In this document: one piece after another, positions 51,933 to 60,771 of the stretch
Numbering within the stretch: position 1 is the first letter of the stretch
Layout of the letters: each line of letters begins with the position of its first letter
Source: Pseudarthrobacter oxydans
Lineage (GTDB): Bacteria; Actinomycetota; Actinomycetes; Actinomycetales; Micrococcaceae
Direction of reading: 5' to 3'
Assembly (NCBI RefSeq): GCF_013314975.1
Contig: NZ_JABTYH010000010.1
Span: 1-64,000, forward strand
Length of the DNA stretch: 64,000 bases
The notes under the pieces: generated by a model
Database searches by the model: none
What the model saw: the letters and a program-made list of their open reading frames with translations, nothing else
Told to the model about the DNA's origin: nothing
Position numbers and translations under genes: made by a program

Positions 51933-52292
51933 GTGCATATTGGGCAACTCGCCGAACGCACCGCACTGTCGCTGAGGACTATCCGGCACTATGACTCGGT
52001 CGGTCTGCTGCACCCGAGCGCCCGCACGGAGGGTGGTTTCCGGGTCTATTCCGAAGAGGATTATGAGCGTCTGCTGCTGATCCGGCAGGCCAGATCCCTT
52101 GGCTTTGGCCTGGACGAGATCGCGGAGATGCTTGATGTCCTGACCTCCCGCGGATCGAGGTCCCCGCAGGCTGCCCGAGACGAGCTTGAGTCGATGCTGC
52201 GTGAGGCGACAGCCCGCAGGGAAGCTTTGGCTTCGGACCTGGGGCGGGCGGACCAGTTCATCGCCGTCATCAGCGACCGGATGGCCGGCTGA
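51933..52292 (+). CDS. MerR-family regulator, copy 1
   Basis: 119 residues, GTG with GGAAGGA upstream. MHIGQLAERTALSLRTIRHY and DSVGLLHPSARTEGGFRVYSEED form the MerR winged HTH; a helix region LRIRQARS-type and a coiled coil follow. There is no Cys, so it is not a mercury- or thiol-metal sensor of the classical kind. It is closely related to the protein at 56552-56935. It probably binds the TACCCTAACGTTAGGGTA dyads. Confidence 0.88.
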   Translation: MHIGQLAERTALSLRTIRHYDSVGLLHPSARTEGGFRVYSEEDYERLLLIRQARSLGFGLDEIAEMLDVLTSRGSRSPQAARDELESMLREATARREALASDLGRADQFIAVISDRMAG

Positions 52293-52314
52293 CCCCAGGG
52301 TGGCACGCGCGCGG

Positions 52315-53910
52315 TCAGGCGCCGATGTCCGTGAGCTCCACGCCGGGGTTGTCCTCGCGGAAGTGCGCGAGTTTGTACCGGTCCGCGAAGAGCGCCAGGG
52401 CTTCCCCGTCGGAGCGGTGCATGATTTCACCGCCGCGGAAGGTTTCGGGCAGGCTGGAGCCCTTCGCGTCCACGTGCATCGCCAGGGTGTAGGGCAGGGC
52501 TTCAAAGGTTGCCGGGGCGTGGAATTCCCCGGCCATGCGGTGCTGCGCCACCTCGAACTGCAGGGCCCCTACTGCCGCCAGGACGGGCGCCTGTTCCCCG
52601 CGCCGGTCCGAGCGCAGGACCTGGACCACGCCTTCGTGTTCGAGCTGGGTGATGCCGCGCCGGAACTGTTTGTACCGCCCCGGGTCTGCGGCCCGGGCGA
52701 CCGTGAAGAGTTCCGGGGCGAAGTGCGGGATCTCCGGAAACCGGACCGGTTCGGTGGCGTAGAGGCTGTCCCCGACCCGCAGGCTGGCGGCGTTGACGAG
52801 CCCGACGATGTCCCCGGGCCAGGCAATATCAATGACTTCCCGGCTGCGCCCGATGACCCGGTGGGCGTACTTGGTGGCGAACGGGCGTCCCAGCCGGGCG
52901 TTGGTCAGGATCATGCCGCGTTCAAAAATTCCGGAGCAGACCCTTAGGAAGGCGATGTGGTCGCGGTGCGCGGCGTCCTGGCCTGCCTGGACCTTGAAGA
53001 CGAACCCGGAAAAGCCGGCATCCACGGGCTGGTGCCCGCCCTCCGCGGTGGCGCGGGCCGACGGGGCCGGGCCGAGTTCGGCAAGCACGTCCAGCAGCTG
53101 CCGCACGCCGAAGTTTTTGGCGGCGGCGGTGAACAGGACGGGGGTCTGCCGTGCTGCGTGAAAGGCTTCCCGATCGAATTCTCCATGGGAGTCCGCGACG
53201 AGTTCGGCCTCCTCCAGCGCCTCCCGCCACTGCCCCTCCATCGCCCCGGATCCGCCCGGCACTGGTGTTTCCAGGCTGGGCAACGCACCGCCCCGGACCG
53301 CTTCCAGCCGCACCGCTTCCCCGCTGCGAAGGTCAAAGAGCCCGGTAAAGGCCCCGGCCCTGCCCGCCGGCCACGTCAACGGCACAGGAGCCATGCCGGT
53401 CCGCCCGGCAACCCCGTCGATGAGGTCAAGGGCTTCAAGCCCTGGCCGGTCCCACTTGTTGATCACCGTGATGATCGGAAGCCCCCGCCGCCGGCACACG
53501 GCCAGGAGCTTCAGGGTCTGGGGCTCAAAGCCCTTGGCGGCGTCGATCAGCATCACCGCAAAATCGACCGCTGCCAGGACCCGGTAGGTGTCCTCGGAAA
53601 AGTCCGCGTGGCCCGGGGTGTCCACCACATTCAGGACCGCGCCCCGATGGTTCAGCTGAAGGGCGGCGGAGCTGATCGAAATTCCGCGCTCCTGCTCCAG
53701 CCCCATCCAGTCCGAGACCGTCCCGTGCCGGCTGGACTTGCCGTGCGTGACCCCGGCGTCCTTGATCACGCTGGCATAGAGCGCCAGCGCTTCGGTGAGC
53801 GTGGACTTGCCCGCGTCGGGGTGGGAAATGACCGCGAACGTGCGGCGCCTGCCCGCCTCCTCGAGGACGGGCGGGCTGTGCAGGGCGGGGATGTTTGCTG
53901 TCCTGGGCAT
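52315..53910 (-). CDS. prfC: Peptide chain release factor 3
   Basis: 531 residues. Translational GTPase: G1 SHPDAGKSTLTEAL, G2 region ERGISISSAAL, G3 DTPGHADFSEDTYR, G4 NKWDR, then domain 2 (FSGFVFKVQAG..HRDHIAFLRVCSG, shown here by its start FSGFVFKV) and the RF3 C-terminal domain (QFEVAQHRMAGEF). RF3 frees RF1/RF2 from the ribosome and takes part in stalled-ribosome quality control. It is absent from many actinobacteria and here is a mobile copy behind a perfect 40-bp palindrome shared with the acyltransferase gene. Confidence 0.92.
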   Translation of the reverse strand: MPRTANIPALHSPPVLEEAGRRRTFAVISHPDAGKSTLTEALALYASVIKDAGVTHGKSSRHGTVSDWMGLEQERGISISSAALQLNHRGAVLNVVDTPGHADFSEDTYRVLAAVDFAVMLIDAAKGFEPQTLKLLAVCRRRGLPIITVINKWDRPGLEALDLIDGVAGRTGMAPVPLTWPAGRAGAFTGLFDLRSGEAVRLEAVRGGALPSLETPVPGGSGAMEGQWREALEEAELVADSHGEFDREAFHAARQTPVLFTAAAKNFGVRQLLDVLAELGPAPSARATAEGGHQPVDAGFSGFVFKVQAGQDAAHRDHIAFLRVCSGIFERGMILTNARLGRPFATKYAHRVIGRSREVIDIAWPGDIVGLVNAASLRVGDSLYATEPVRFPEIPHFAPELFTVARAADPGRYKQFRRGITQLEHEGVVQVLRSDRRGEQAPVLAAVGALQFEVAQHRMAGEFHAPATFEALPYTLAMHVDAKGSSLPETFRGGEIMHRSDGEALALFADRYKLAHFREDNPGVELTDIGA

Positions 53911-53950
53911 TCTGGGCCTTCCGGCTGCTCCATCGTTGATGTTCCTACGT

Positions 53951-53990
53951 CAACTACACTCTACCCTAACGTTAGGGTAGAGTGTAGTTG
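53951..53990. promoter_or_regulatory. Perfect 40-bp palindrome, MerR-type operator
   Basis: CAACTACACTCTACCCTAAC followed by its exact complement. Its core CTACCCTAACGTTAGGGTAG is the consensus of all cargo operators. It lies between prfC (leftward) and the acyltransferase gene (rightward) and could serve both. Confidence 0.85.
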
Positions 53991-54027
53991 CGAAGCGTTA
54001 TCACCCACCGGACCCTGCAGGAGTATT

Positions 54028-56076
54028 TTGCCGACCCCCACGCACAGAACGCTCATGGCTGAACCTCAGTCCGGAACGCGGTTCCGGCCCGAAGTTCAGG
54101 GCCTGCGCGCGGTCGCGCTGCTCATCGTGGTGCTCTATCACGTCTGGTTCGGCCGGGTGTCCGGCGGGGTGGATGTGTTCCTGCTGGTCTCGGCATTCCT
54201 CCTCACCCTGTCATTCGCGGAGCGTGTGCGCTCGGGTGAGCCGTTCAGGCTGCGGCGGTACTGGGCGAGGATCTTCAGCCGGCTGCTCCCGCCCGCCGCG
54301 ATCGTGCTGCTGGCCACCGTCGCGGCGGGGGCGGCGTTCTTTCCCCAAGTCCGTTGGGCGGAGCTGATTGAACACGCCTGGGCGTCCCTGTTCTATGTAC
54401 AGAACTGGGCGATGGCTTTCGGTGCCGTGGACTACCAGGCTGCGCAGGCAGCAACAGCCAGTCCCTTCCAGCACTTCTGGTCAATGTCCATCCAGGGCCA
54501 GGTGTTCATCTTGTGGCCCCTCCTGCTGCTGGGCGTCCACGCCGCGGCCCGGCGGACGGGCTTGTCGTTCCGCGCTCTCGCCGCCGTCCTGTTCGGCGTG
54601 ATCTTTGCACTCTCCCTGGCCTTTTCAATCCACCAGACAGCCACCAACCAGTCCTTTGCCTACTTCGACACCCGCACCCGCCTCTGGGAATTCGCCCTCG
54701 GCTCCTTGCTGGCCCTGGTACTGCCGTACCTCCGCCCGGGAAAGCCGGCCCGGATCGTGCTGGGCTGGGCCGGGCTGGCCGCGATCCTGTTCTGCGGGGC
54801 AGTGATCCAGGTGGACAACCAGTTCCCGGGATGGGCCGCCCTCATCCCCACCCTCGGCGCAGCCATGGTCATCACCGCCGGCAATACAGGACACCGTTTC
54901 GGGGCTGACCGGCTCCTGACCGCCGCGCCGGTCCGGAAACTCGGGGGAATCTCCTACGCCCTTTACCTGTGGCACTGGTCGGTCCTGATCACCTACCTGG
55001 TCCTGACCCAGGAAGCCGGAGTCACCGCAGCTGCCGGCGCTTTCATCATCGGCGCCTCGGGCATCCTGGCCTGGCTGACCACCCGGCTGGTGGAGCGCCC
55101 GCTGCGCTCGTGGGGCTGGATGCACCGGCGTAAACGCCGCAGCGCCGCCCTGACCATCGCCCTGGCCATCGGCGTCGCAATCCCGCTCGGGGCATGGGAA
55201 ACGCGCATCGGACTCACCGAACGCCAACTCCGCGTGCAGGCCGAGCAGCTGAACCTGAACCCCGGCGCCGCTGTACTGGAGCCCGGACATACCGGCCAGG
55301 ACCTTCCCGACGCCCCGCTCATCCCGGCCGAAACCGCACTGGATGATGAATGGGGCAACGCCGGCCCCTCCTGCACCCCCGGCTACGCCCCCGGGCATCC
55401 GGCCCTGGAATCCTGCCAGCAGATCGAACCGGACACCGAAGCCACAAAAACCGTTGTGGTGATCGGCGACTCGCATGCACAACAGCTCATGCCGGCCCTG
55501 GTCCCCACCGCGCAGGAGCACAACTGGCGGATGATTTCCCTGCTCAAGAACGCCTGCCGGTACGGCGCCCAGTCACCCGAACGCGACACCGAATGCAACG
55601 AGCGCAACGATGCAGCCCGGGACTACGTCCTTGACCTGGCCCCCGACGCCGTCATCACCCACGGCACCCTCAGCTACGAGGACGAACCCAGGGAAGGACT
55701 CGTCCCCGCCTATGAGCAAGGCATCCGGCCCTTCCTTGATGCCGGCATCGAAGTCGCAGCCGTACGCGACAACCCGCGGTTCCCGTTCCACATGTTCGCC
55801 TGCGTGGGCCTGCACGGCCAGGACTCCCACCAGTGCAACCCCGCCAGGGACGAGGTCCTGCTCGAGGTGAACCCGCTGGAGGAGCTGGCCACCCGCGAAC
55901 CCCTCCTGCACTCCGTGGACCTCACCAACAGCATCTGCACAGACACGACATGCCCGGCGGTCATGGGCAATGTCTACGTCTACCGGGACCACGACCACCT
56001 CAACAAAACCTACGTCGAAACCATGACCCCGGCCGTGAAGCGCACTTTATTGGCCGCCACGGGCTGGGGCGGCTGA
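54028..56076 (+). CDS. OatA-like acyltransferase with SGNH domain
   Basis: 682 residues from TTG 54028 (GCAGGAG close upstream); ATG 54055 is the alternative and gives 673. N-terminal Acyl_transf_3 domain with ten or more helices: RPEVQGLRAVALLIVVLYHVWFG, GGVDVFLLVSAFLLT, RYWARIFSRLLPPAAIVLL, PFQHFWSMSIQGQVFILWP. The C-terminal extracellular SGNH hydrolase-like domain has VVVIGDSHAQQLMPAL with the Ser and the DHDHLN motif with the His. It would O-acetylate peptidoglycan or another surface glycan. Confidence 0.9.
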   Translation: MPTPTHRTLMAEPQSGTRFRPEVQGLRAVALLIVVLYHVWFGRVSGGVDVFLLVSAFLLTLSFAERVRSGEPFRLRRYWARIFSRLLPPAAIVLLATVAAGAAFFPQVRWAELIEHAWASLFYVQNWAMAFGAVDYQAAQAATASPFQHFWSMSIQGQVFILWPLLLLGVHAAARRTGLSFRALAAVLFGVIFALSLAFSIHQTATNQSFAYFDTRTRLWEFALGSLLALVLPYLRPGKPARIVLGWAGLAAILFCGAVIQVDNQFPGWAALIPTLGAAMVITAGNTGHRFGADRLLTAAPVRKLGGISYALYLWHWSVLITYLVLTQEAGVTAAAGAFIIGASGILAWLTTRLVERPLRSWGWMHRRKRRSAALTIALAIGVAIPLGAWETRIGLTERQLRVQAEQLNLNPGAAVLEPGHTGQDLPDAPLIPAETALDDEWGNAGPSCTPGYAPGHPALESCQQIEPDTEATKTVVVIGDSHAQQLMPALVPTAQEHNWRMISLLKNACRYGAQSPERDTECNERNDAARDYVLDLAPDAVITHGTLSYEDEPREGLVPAYEQGIRPFLDAGIEVAAVRDNPRFPFHMFACVGLHGQDSHQCNPARDEVLLEVNPLEELATREPLLHSVDLTNSICTDTTCPAVMGNVYVYRDHDHLNKTYVETMTPAVKRTLLAATGWGG

Positions 56077-56128
56077 CCGGCTGCCATGTCAAGAGAATTT
56101 CCATCACTAACGAGCCCGGGAGCGTATC

Positions 56129-56548
56129 GTGACACCGTTTGAGGCCCTACCCCACAGCAGCAACCTGCTGGACATCCGCGGCGCGGCAGCAGCCGCCGGG
56201 GTCTCCGCCGAATCAGTCCATCACCTGGTCACCCTAAGGATCATCAAAGCCCTCGAAGAAGACCCCGAGCACGGGCCCTTGTTCGGTGTTGAACAGATCC
56301 CGGTACTGGAAATTCTCAGCGCGATGAGCGTGCTCAACTTCCGGATCGAGGACATGCGCGACATGGTCCGGGTCATAGATACCCTCGGACAGCAGCCGGC
56401 CTCGGAACTCGCCGCACGGTACCGCCTGCGGCTCGGGCTGTTCACCGAAGCGCTGCAGCACAGGCCTGTCGTGACAACGGAGCAGCAGGTATCAAAAAAC
56501 CATCTGATCCATGCGCTCACCACCCGTTACACCTGGCTGAGCAGCTAG
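56129..56548 (+). CDS. MerR-superfamily-like protein
   Basis: 139 residues, GTG with CGGGAG upstream. A shortened MerR-type HTH (LLDIRGAAAAAGVSAESVHHLVTLRIIKAL) and a dimerisation-like helix (IEDMRDMVRVIDTLGQQPA, SELAARYRLRLGLFTEAL). The usual MerR wing (GGFRxY) is replaced by EDPEHGPLFGVEQIP. It may be a co-regulator or anti-regulator of the MerR proteins. It is probably co-transcribed with the acyltransferase and is convergent with the second MerR gene, 3 bases apart. Confidence 0.65.
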   Translation: MTPFEALPHSSNLLDIRGAAAAAGVSAESVHHLVTLRIIKALEEDPEHGPLFGVEQIPVLEILSAMSVLNFRIEDMRDMVRVIDTLGQQPASELAARYRLRLGLFTEALQHRPVVTTEQQVSKNHLIHALTTRYTWLSS

Positions 56549-56551
56549 GGC

Positions 56552-56935
56552 CTAACTGTTCTTGCCCATCCGTTCAATGAACTCATCAGCCTGGGACAGG
56601 TTCCGTGCGATCTTTGCGCGCTGGCTTTTCGCCCGTTCCATGAATTCCGCGAGCTTCTCCCGGCCAGCCCCCTCTGCGGCCCCGGATTCCAGGGCGGAGA
56701 GGATGTCCAGGATCTCCGCCATCTCCTCAAGAGAGAATCCCAGGGGCTTCATCTGTTTGATCAGTGTCAGCCGCTCGACATCGTTCTCGGCATAGACCCT
56801 GAACCCACCCTCGGTGCGTCCCGTGGCGGGCAGAAGCCCGACCTCGTCATAGTGGCGGATAGTCCTCAGGGACAGCCCGGTCCTTTCAGCCAGTTCACCA
56901 ATATGCATGGTGCGGCTGCTGATCCGTTCCGTCAT
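56552..56935 (-). CDS. MerR-family regulator, copy 2
   Basis: 127 residues; ATG 56935 has a perfect AGGAGG six bases upstream. MHIGELAERTGLSLRTIRHY and DEVGLLPATGRTEGGFRVYA form the HTH and wing, then a coiled coil. Related to the protein at 51933 along its length, without Cys. Divergent from the second SulP gene with a dyad between them. Confidence 0.9.
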   Translation of the reverse strand: MTERISSRTMHIGELAERTGLSLRTIRHYDEVGLLPATGRTEGGFRVYAENDVERLTLIKQMKPLGFSLEEMAEILDILSALESGAAEGAGREKLAEFMERAKSQRAKIARNLSQADEFIERMGKNS

Positions 56936-56964
56936 GAATGACCTCCTGCGTTGCCCGGCCTAAA

Positions 56965-56988
56965 CTCTACCACCACGTTAGGGTAGAC
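56965..56988. promoter_or_regulatory. MerR operator of the second MerR-SulP module
   Basis: CTCTACCACCACGTTAGGGT followed by AGAC, the same dyad as at 53951 with the left half degenerate. It lies between the divergent MerR and SulP genes. Confidence 0.75.
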
Positions 56989-57123
56989 TTGGGGGAAATG
57001 GGTGTAGACGTCCAAGCCTAGTTGCTGGTGTTCTCATTCACGGCGCTCCGGTGCGCCCCCAGTTTCCCCTGAACAGTCGAAGCCGCTCCCGCGCGTCTTC
57101 TTGAGCCTGAAACGGAGCCAGCA

Positions 57124-58647
57124 TTGGCCGTTAAACCAGCCACGGATGCCCCGGCATTCACGCCCGAGCAGCTTCAGTCTGTCCGGGAAACCCTCAAATC
57201 CCCCAGACGGCTCAAGACCGAAGTCCTCGCCGGCCTCGTCGTCGCCCTGGCCCTGATCCCCGAAGCGATCGCCTTCTCGATCATCGCCGGCGTCGATCCT
57301 CGCCTGGGACTCTTCGCCTCCTTCACCATGGCCGTCACCATCGCCTTCGTCGGCGGACGCCCGGCCATGATCTCCGCCGCCACCGGCGCTATCGCCCTGG
57401 TGATCGCCCCGCTGGTGAAGTCCCACGGCGTGGACTACTTCATCGCCGCCGTCATCCTCGCCGGCATCTTCCAGATCATCCTGGGCCTGTCCGGGGTGGC
57501 CAAGCTCATGCGCTTCATCCCCCGCTCTGTCATGGTGGGCTTCGTCAACGCCCTGGCCATCCTGATCTTCATGTCCCAGGTCCCCGAACTGCTCGGCGTC
57601 CCGTGGCTGGTCTACCCGCTGGTGGCGCTGGCCCTGGTCATTGTCTTCGGACTGCCCAAACTGACCAACGTCGTTCCCGCCCCGCTGGTCGCCATCGTGG
57701 TCCTGACCCTCATCACCGTCCTGGCCTCCATCGTGGTCCCCACCGTAGGCGACAAGGGCGACCTGCCCGAATCACTGCCGTCACTGTTCATCCCCAACGT
57801 GCCGTTCACACTGGAGACCCTGCAGGTACTCTTCCCGTTCGCGCTTGCCATGGCCTTCGTGGGGCTCCTGGAATCCCTGATGACCGCCAAGCTGGTCGAT
57901 GACGTCACGGACACCCGCTCCCACAAAACCCGGGAGGCCTGGGGCCAGGGCGTGGCCAACATCATTACCGGTTTTACCGGCGGCATGGGCGGTTGCGCCA
58001 TGATCGGCCAGACCATGATCAACGTCAAAGCCTCCGGCGCCCGCACACGCATATCGACCTTCCTTGCCGGCGTTTTCCTGCTGATCCTGGTGGTGGCGCT
58101 CGGAGGCGTAGTCTCGGTCATCCCCATGGCCGCCCTCGTCGCAGTGATGATCTTCGTATCCTGGGCCACCTTCGACTGGCACAGCATCCACCCCCGCACC
58201 CTGAAGATGATGCCCAAGAGCGAAACCCTGGTCATGGTCGCCACCGTCATCGTCACCGTCGCCACCCACAACCTGGCCATCGGCGTCGGCGTCGGCGTCC
58301 TCGTGGCCATGGTGATGTTCGCCCGCCGCGTGGCCCACTTCGTCACCGTCGAACGCACCGTCAAGACCGTGGACGGCCACGAAACCGCCACCTACGTAGT
58401 GGACGGCGAACTGTTCTTCGCCTCCTCCAACGACCTCTACACCCAGTTCGAATACGCCCACGATCCGGAACACGTGATCATCGATATGCACGCCTCCCAC
58501 CTCTGGGACGCCTCCACCATCGCAGCCCTGGACGCCATCACCGAGAAATACCACCACCACGGCAAGGACGTGAAGATCATCGGCCTCAACGATGCCAGCA
58601 TCCTCATGCGCGAACGCCTCGGCGGGAAACTCGGCGCAGGCCACTAG
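57124..58647 (+). CDS. SulP-family anion transporter, copy 2
   Basis: 507 residues, TTG with CGGAG eight bases upstream. Same architecture as copy 1, with most of the sequence shared: [41 protein letters not shown] and the STAS domain [19 protein letters not shown]. The MerR-SulP pair here is the mirror image of that at 50242-52292, so the module was duplicated or acquired twice. Confidence 0.92.
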   Translation: MAVKPATDAPAFTPEQLQSVRETLKSPRRLKTEVLAGLVVALALIPEAIAFSIIAGVDPRLGLFASFTMAVTIAFVGGRPAMISAATGAIALVIAPLVKSHGVDYFIAAVILAGIFQIILGLSGVAKLMRFIPRSVMVGFVNALAILIFMSQVPELLGVPWLVYPLVALALVIVFGLPKLTNVVPAPLVAIVVLTLITVLASIVVPTVGDKGDLPESLPSLFIPNVPFTLETLQVLFPFALAMAFVGLLESLMTAKLVDDVTDTRSHKTREAWGQGVANIITGFTGGMGGCAMIGQTMINVKASGARTRISTFLAGVFLLILVVALGGVVSVIPMAALVAVMIFVSWATFDWHSIHPRTLKMMPKSETLVMVATVIVTVATHNLAIGVGVGVLVAMVMFARRVAHFVTVERTVKTVDGHETATYVVDGELFFASSNDLYTQFEYAHDPEHVIIDMHASHLWDASTIAALDAITEKYHHHGKDVKIIGLNDASILMRERLGGKLGAGH

Positions 58648-58670
58648 CCAACCGCCACGAATGACTGAAG

Positions 58671-58700
58671 GACCCTGACCGAATCCGGTCAGGGTCCTTT
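58671..58700 (+). terminator. Rho-independent terminator
   Basis: GACCCTGACC / GGTCAGGGTC with a 6-base loop, then CTTTTCG. It closes the SulP unit. The remaining 58700-58855 has no gene; it marks the border between cargo and the tni module. Confidence 0.8.
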
Positions 58701-58855
58701 TCGTCGCTGCAGCGGCCCCATGAAGACCAGCGAAGGCGGACATGGCCCGAATGAATCCGCAAAACCTGTGCACCTGGGATTTTGAACCTGTGCACTCGAC
58801 CCCAGGCAAAAGGATTCACTCAGCATTGCCGCCGCCAGCGACCGCCGCCCCGCTT

Positions 58856-59467
58856 CTACCGATTGAGAAGCTTCTCGCCATCGGGGCGCAGATCTCCGGT
58901 CGGCGATACGTGCCGGTACAGGGTCTGGCGGGTGATCCCGAGCTCGGTGCAAAGTTCACCGACATTAGTGCCGGCCTTGCCCATCGAGGCCATGGCCAGC
59001 CGCAGCTTCGCTGGGGTCATCTTGTAGGGACGTCCGCCGTTGCGGCCGCGGGCCCGTGCCGAGGCGAGCCCGGCGAGGGTGCGTTCGGAGATAAGTTCGC
59101 GTTCGAATTCGGCAAGGGCGGCGAAGATCCCGAAGACGAGCTTTCCGGAGGCGGTCGTGGTGTCGATAGCCGCCCCCTGCCCGGTGAGGACCTTGAGCCC
59201 GATGCCACGCTCGGTCAGGTCGTGGACGATGTTGACCAGGTGGCGCAGGTCCCGGCCCAGCCGGTCGAGCTTCCACACCACCAGAGTGTCGCCGTGTCGC
59301 AGGGCTTTCAGGCAGGCGGCCAGGTGGGGCCGGTCATCCTTTTTCCCGGAGGCCATGTCCTCGTAAAGCGAAGTCTGTTCGATACCGGCGGCCAGGAGTG
59401 CGTCCCGCTGCAGGTCCGTGGTTTGGGAACCGTCGGCTTTCGAGACGCGCATGTATCCGACCAGCAC
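58856..59467 (-). CDS. tniR: Transposon resolvase TniR
   Basis: 203 residues. Serine recombinase with catalytic Ser9 in YMRVSKADG, VWKLDRLGRDLRHLV, E-helix FAALAEFERELISERTLAG and HTH NVGELCTELGITRQTLYRH. It resolves cointegrates made by TniA/B/Q at the res site upstream (59480-59560). Only distantly related to the resolvases B and C. Confidence 0.92.
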   Translation of the reverse strand: MLVGYMRVSKADGSQTTDLQRDALLAAGIEQTSLYEDMASGKKDDRPHLAACLKALRHGDTLVVWKLDRLGRDLRHLVNIVHDLTERGIGLKVLTGQGAAIDTTTASGKLVFGIFAALAEFERELISERTLAGLASARARGRNGGRPYKMTPAKLRLAMASMGKAGTNVGELCTELGITRQTLYRHVSPTGDLRPDGEKLLNR

Positions 59468-59479
59468 CCGACTTCTCCT

Positions 59480-59560
59480 CTGTCATTTATACGTTCGTTT
59501 AAGTGACGGCAAAAGTCTGAATCCGCCTGAGTCCGAATTGCGTCACTTAACCCGTGATTT
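59480..59560. promoter_or_regulatory. res site of the transposon
   Basis: Between tniR and tniQ. It contains inverted boxes GTTTAAGTGACG and CGTCACTTAAC about 30 bases apart plus TTATACG and TTATTCTACG elements, the expected arrangement of resolvase subsites. Confidence 0.65.
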
Positions 59561-59583
59561 ATTCTACGTCAGTCAAAGGGTGG

Positions 59584-60771
59584 TCATCCTTCTGTTTGTG
59601 ACAGAAAGTTGAGGGGTATCTGAAGCTCGGCGAAGGTGTCCCGAAGACCGCGCAGAGATTCTTCACTGCGGCACCCGTAGCGTGCGAAGTCGAAGAGGTG
59701 CTTCGCGACCACGGGATCCGTCTTGGCTGCTTCGATGCACGAGTCCAAGGTAGCCGTCGCCTGGTTCCAGAGTTCATCCAGTGTCGGCCGCTTCTGCACG
59801 CCGTCGGCGCCTATCAGTGATCCTGGTGGGGTTCCATCGCTGATCGCGGTGTCCGGTTCGGGGCGCAGCAGGTGCCCGGAGGTACCCCGGGCGGTCAGGG
59901 AGCCGTCCTCGATCAGTTCCATCGCCGCGGCGGCCGCTTCGAGCAGTTGCTGCTGGACGGTCCAGTTCAGGGTCTCGAACGGTTGCCATGAATGCAGGCC
60001 AGCCCGGAACGGGTGGCCGCAGTGTTCCCAGACACGGCGCACGTCATCCAGCTGCCTCCCGTAACGTCCCTGAGCTGTGCTGAGTTCGTCCAGGAGGGTC
60101 CGCAGCAGCCGGAACCAGACGCCGGCGTTAACCGGATACCGGGGAAGGTCAACGGATCCTGTTGTTATCGCCTGCCAGGTCCGCCGGTCCATGATGGACA
60201 ACGAGTCCGGAAGCGCCCGCTGGTCATAGGCGGGAGCTGTCCACATGATGTAGTCCGCCGGGTGTCCTTCATAGGTCTCGAGCCGGCGCCGGTGGACCGT
60301 GCAGCTGGCCATGACCGGCACTTGCCAGAAGAGCAGCAGCGTCGAGCCGGACTCCAGGCATTCACGGCATCCCCGCTTCGCCGCGGTTTCCGAGAGCCAC
60401 GGCAGCCACTTTCGCGGAGCATAAATATTTCGCCGCCCGGGCGACAGGAGCAGCGAGAACTGGTGCACGTAGGTTTCGTATGTATCGGGTGCAGGGGTGA
60501 GGGTGTCGAAGAGCCATGGCACCCATCCGGACATGGTCATGGCGCTGACGCGGTGTTGATCGAGCCCGCTGCGCTTGGCGAGCACTTCGAGCAGGTGCAC
60601 CGGCGGGTCCAGGTCCAGCTCGGCGTCGCGAAGTTCCTGCTGGCCAAGTCCGTGTTCGAGCAGTTCGTAGGAGTACATGCTGTAGCTGGCGGCGATCCGC
60701 CGCATCCATGAGGACAACGATTCCGTTTCTGCAGGCGCGGGGTGCAAGGGCCAGCGCTCCGGCGGTCTCAC
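59584..60771 (-). CDS. tniQ: Transposition protein TniQ
   Basis: 395 residues, GTG overlapping the tniB stop. Starts LHPAPAETESLSSWMRRIAA, the TniQ N-terminal pattern, then a zinc-knuckle region KRGCRECLESGS with later CTVHRRRL. TniQ is a target-selection component that works with the ATPase TniB. The C-terminal helices (WNQATATLDSCIEAAK) are less conserved. Confidence 0.9.
   Translation of the reverse strand: MRPPERWPLHPAPAETESLSSWMRRIAASYSMYSYELLEHGLGQQELRDAELDLDPPVHLLEVLAKRSGLDQHRVSAMTMSGWVPWLFDTLTPAPDTYETYVHQFSLLLSPGRRNIYAPRKWLPWLSETAAKRGCRECLESGSTLLLFWQVPVMASCTVHRRRLETYEGHPADYIMWTAPAYDQRALPDSLSIMDRRTWQAITTGSVDLPRYPVNAGVWFRLLRTLLDELSTAQGRYGRQLDDVRRVWEHCGHPFRAGLHSWQPFETLNWTVQQQLLEAAAAAMELIEDGSLTARGTSGHLLRPEPDTAISDGTPPGSLIGADGVQKRPTLDELWNQATATLDSCIEAAKTDPVVAKHLFDFARYGCRSEESLRGLRDTFAELQIPLNFLSQTEG

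Noticed and set aside
52957..54027. Very long upstream extension of the acyltransferase frame across prfC
   Set aside because: The extension is antisense to prfC and crosses the 40-bp palindrome; a ribosome-binding site and the family start fit 54028.
57781..58809. 342-codon frame antisense to SulP copy 2
   Set aside because: No motif and complete overlap with the SulP gene.
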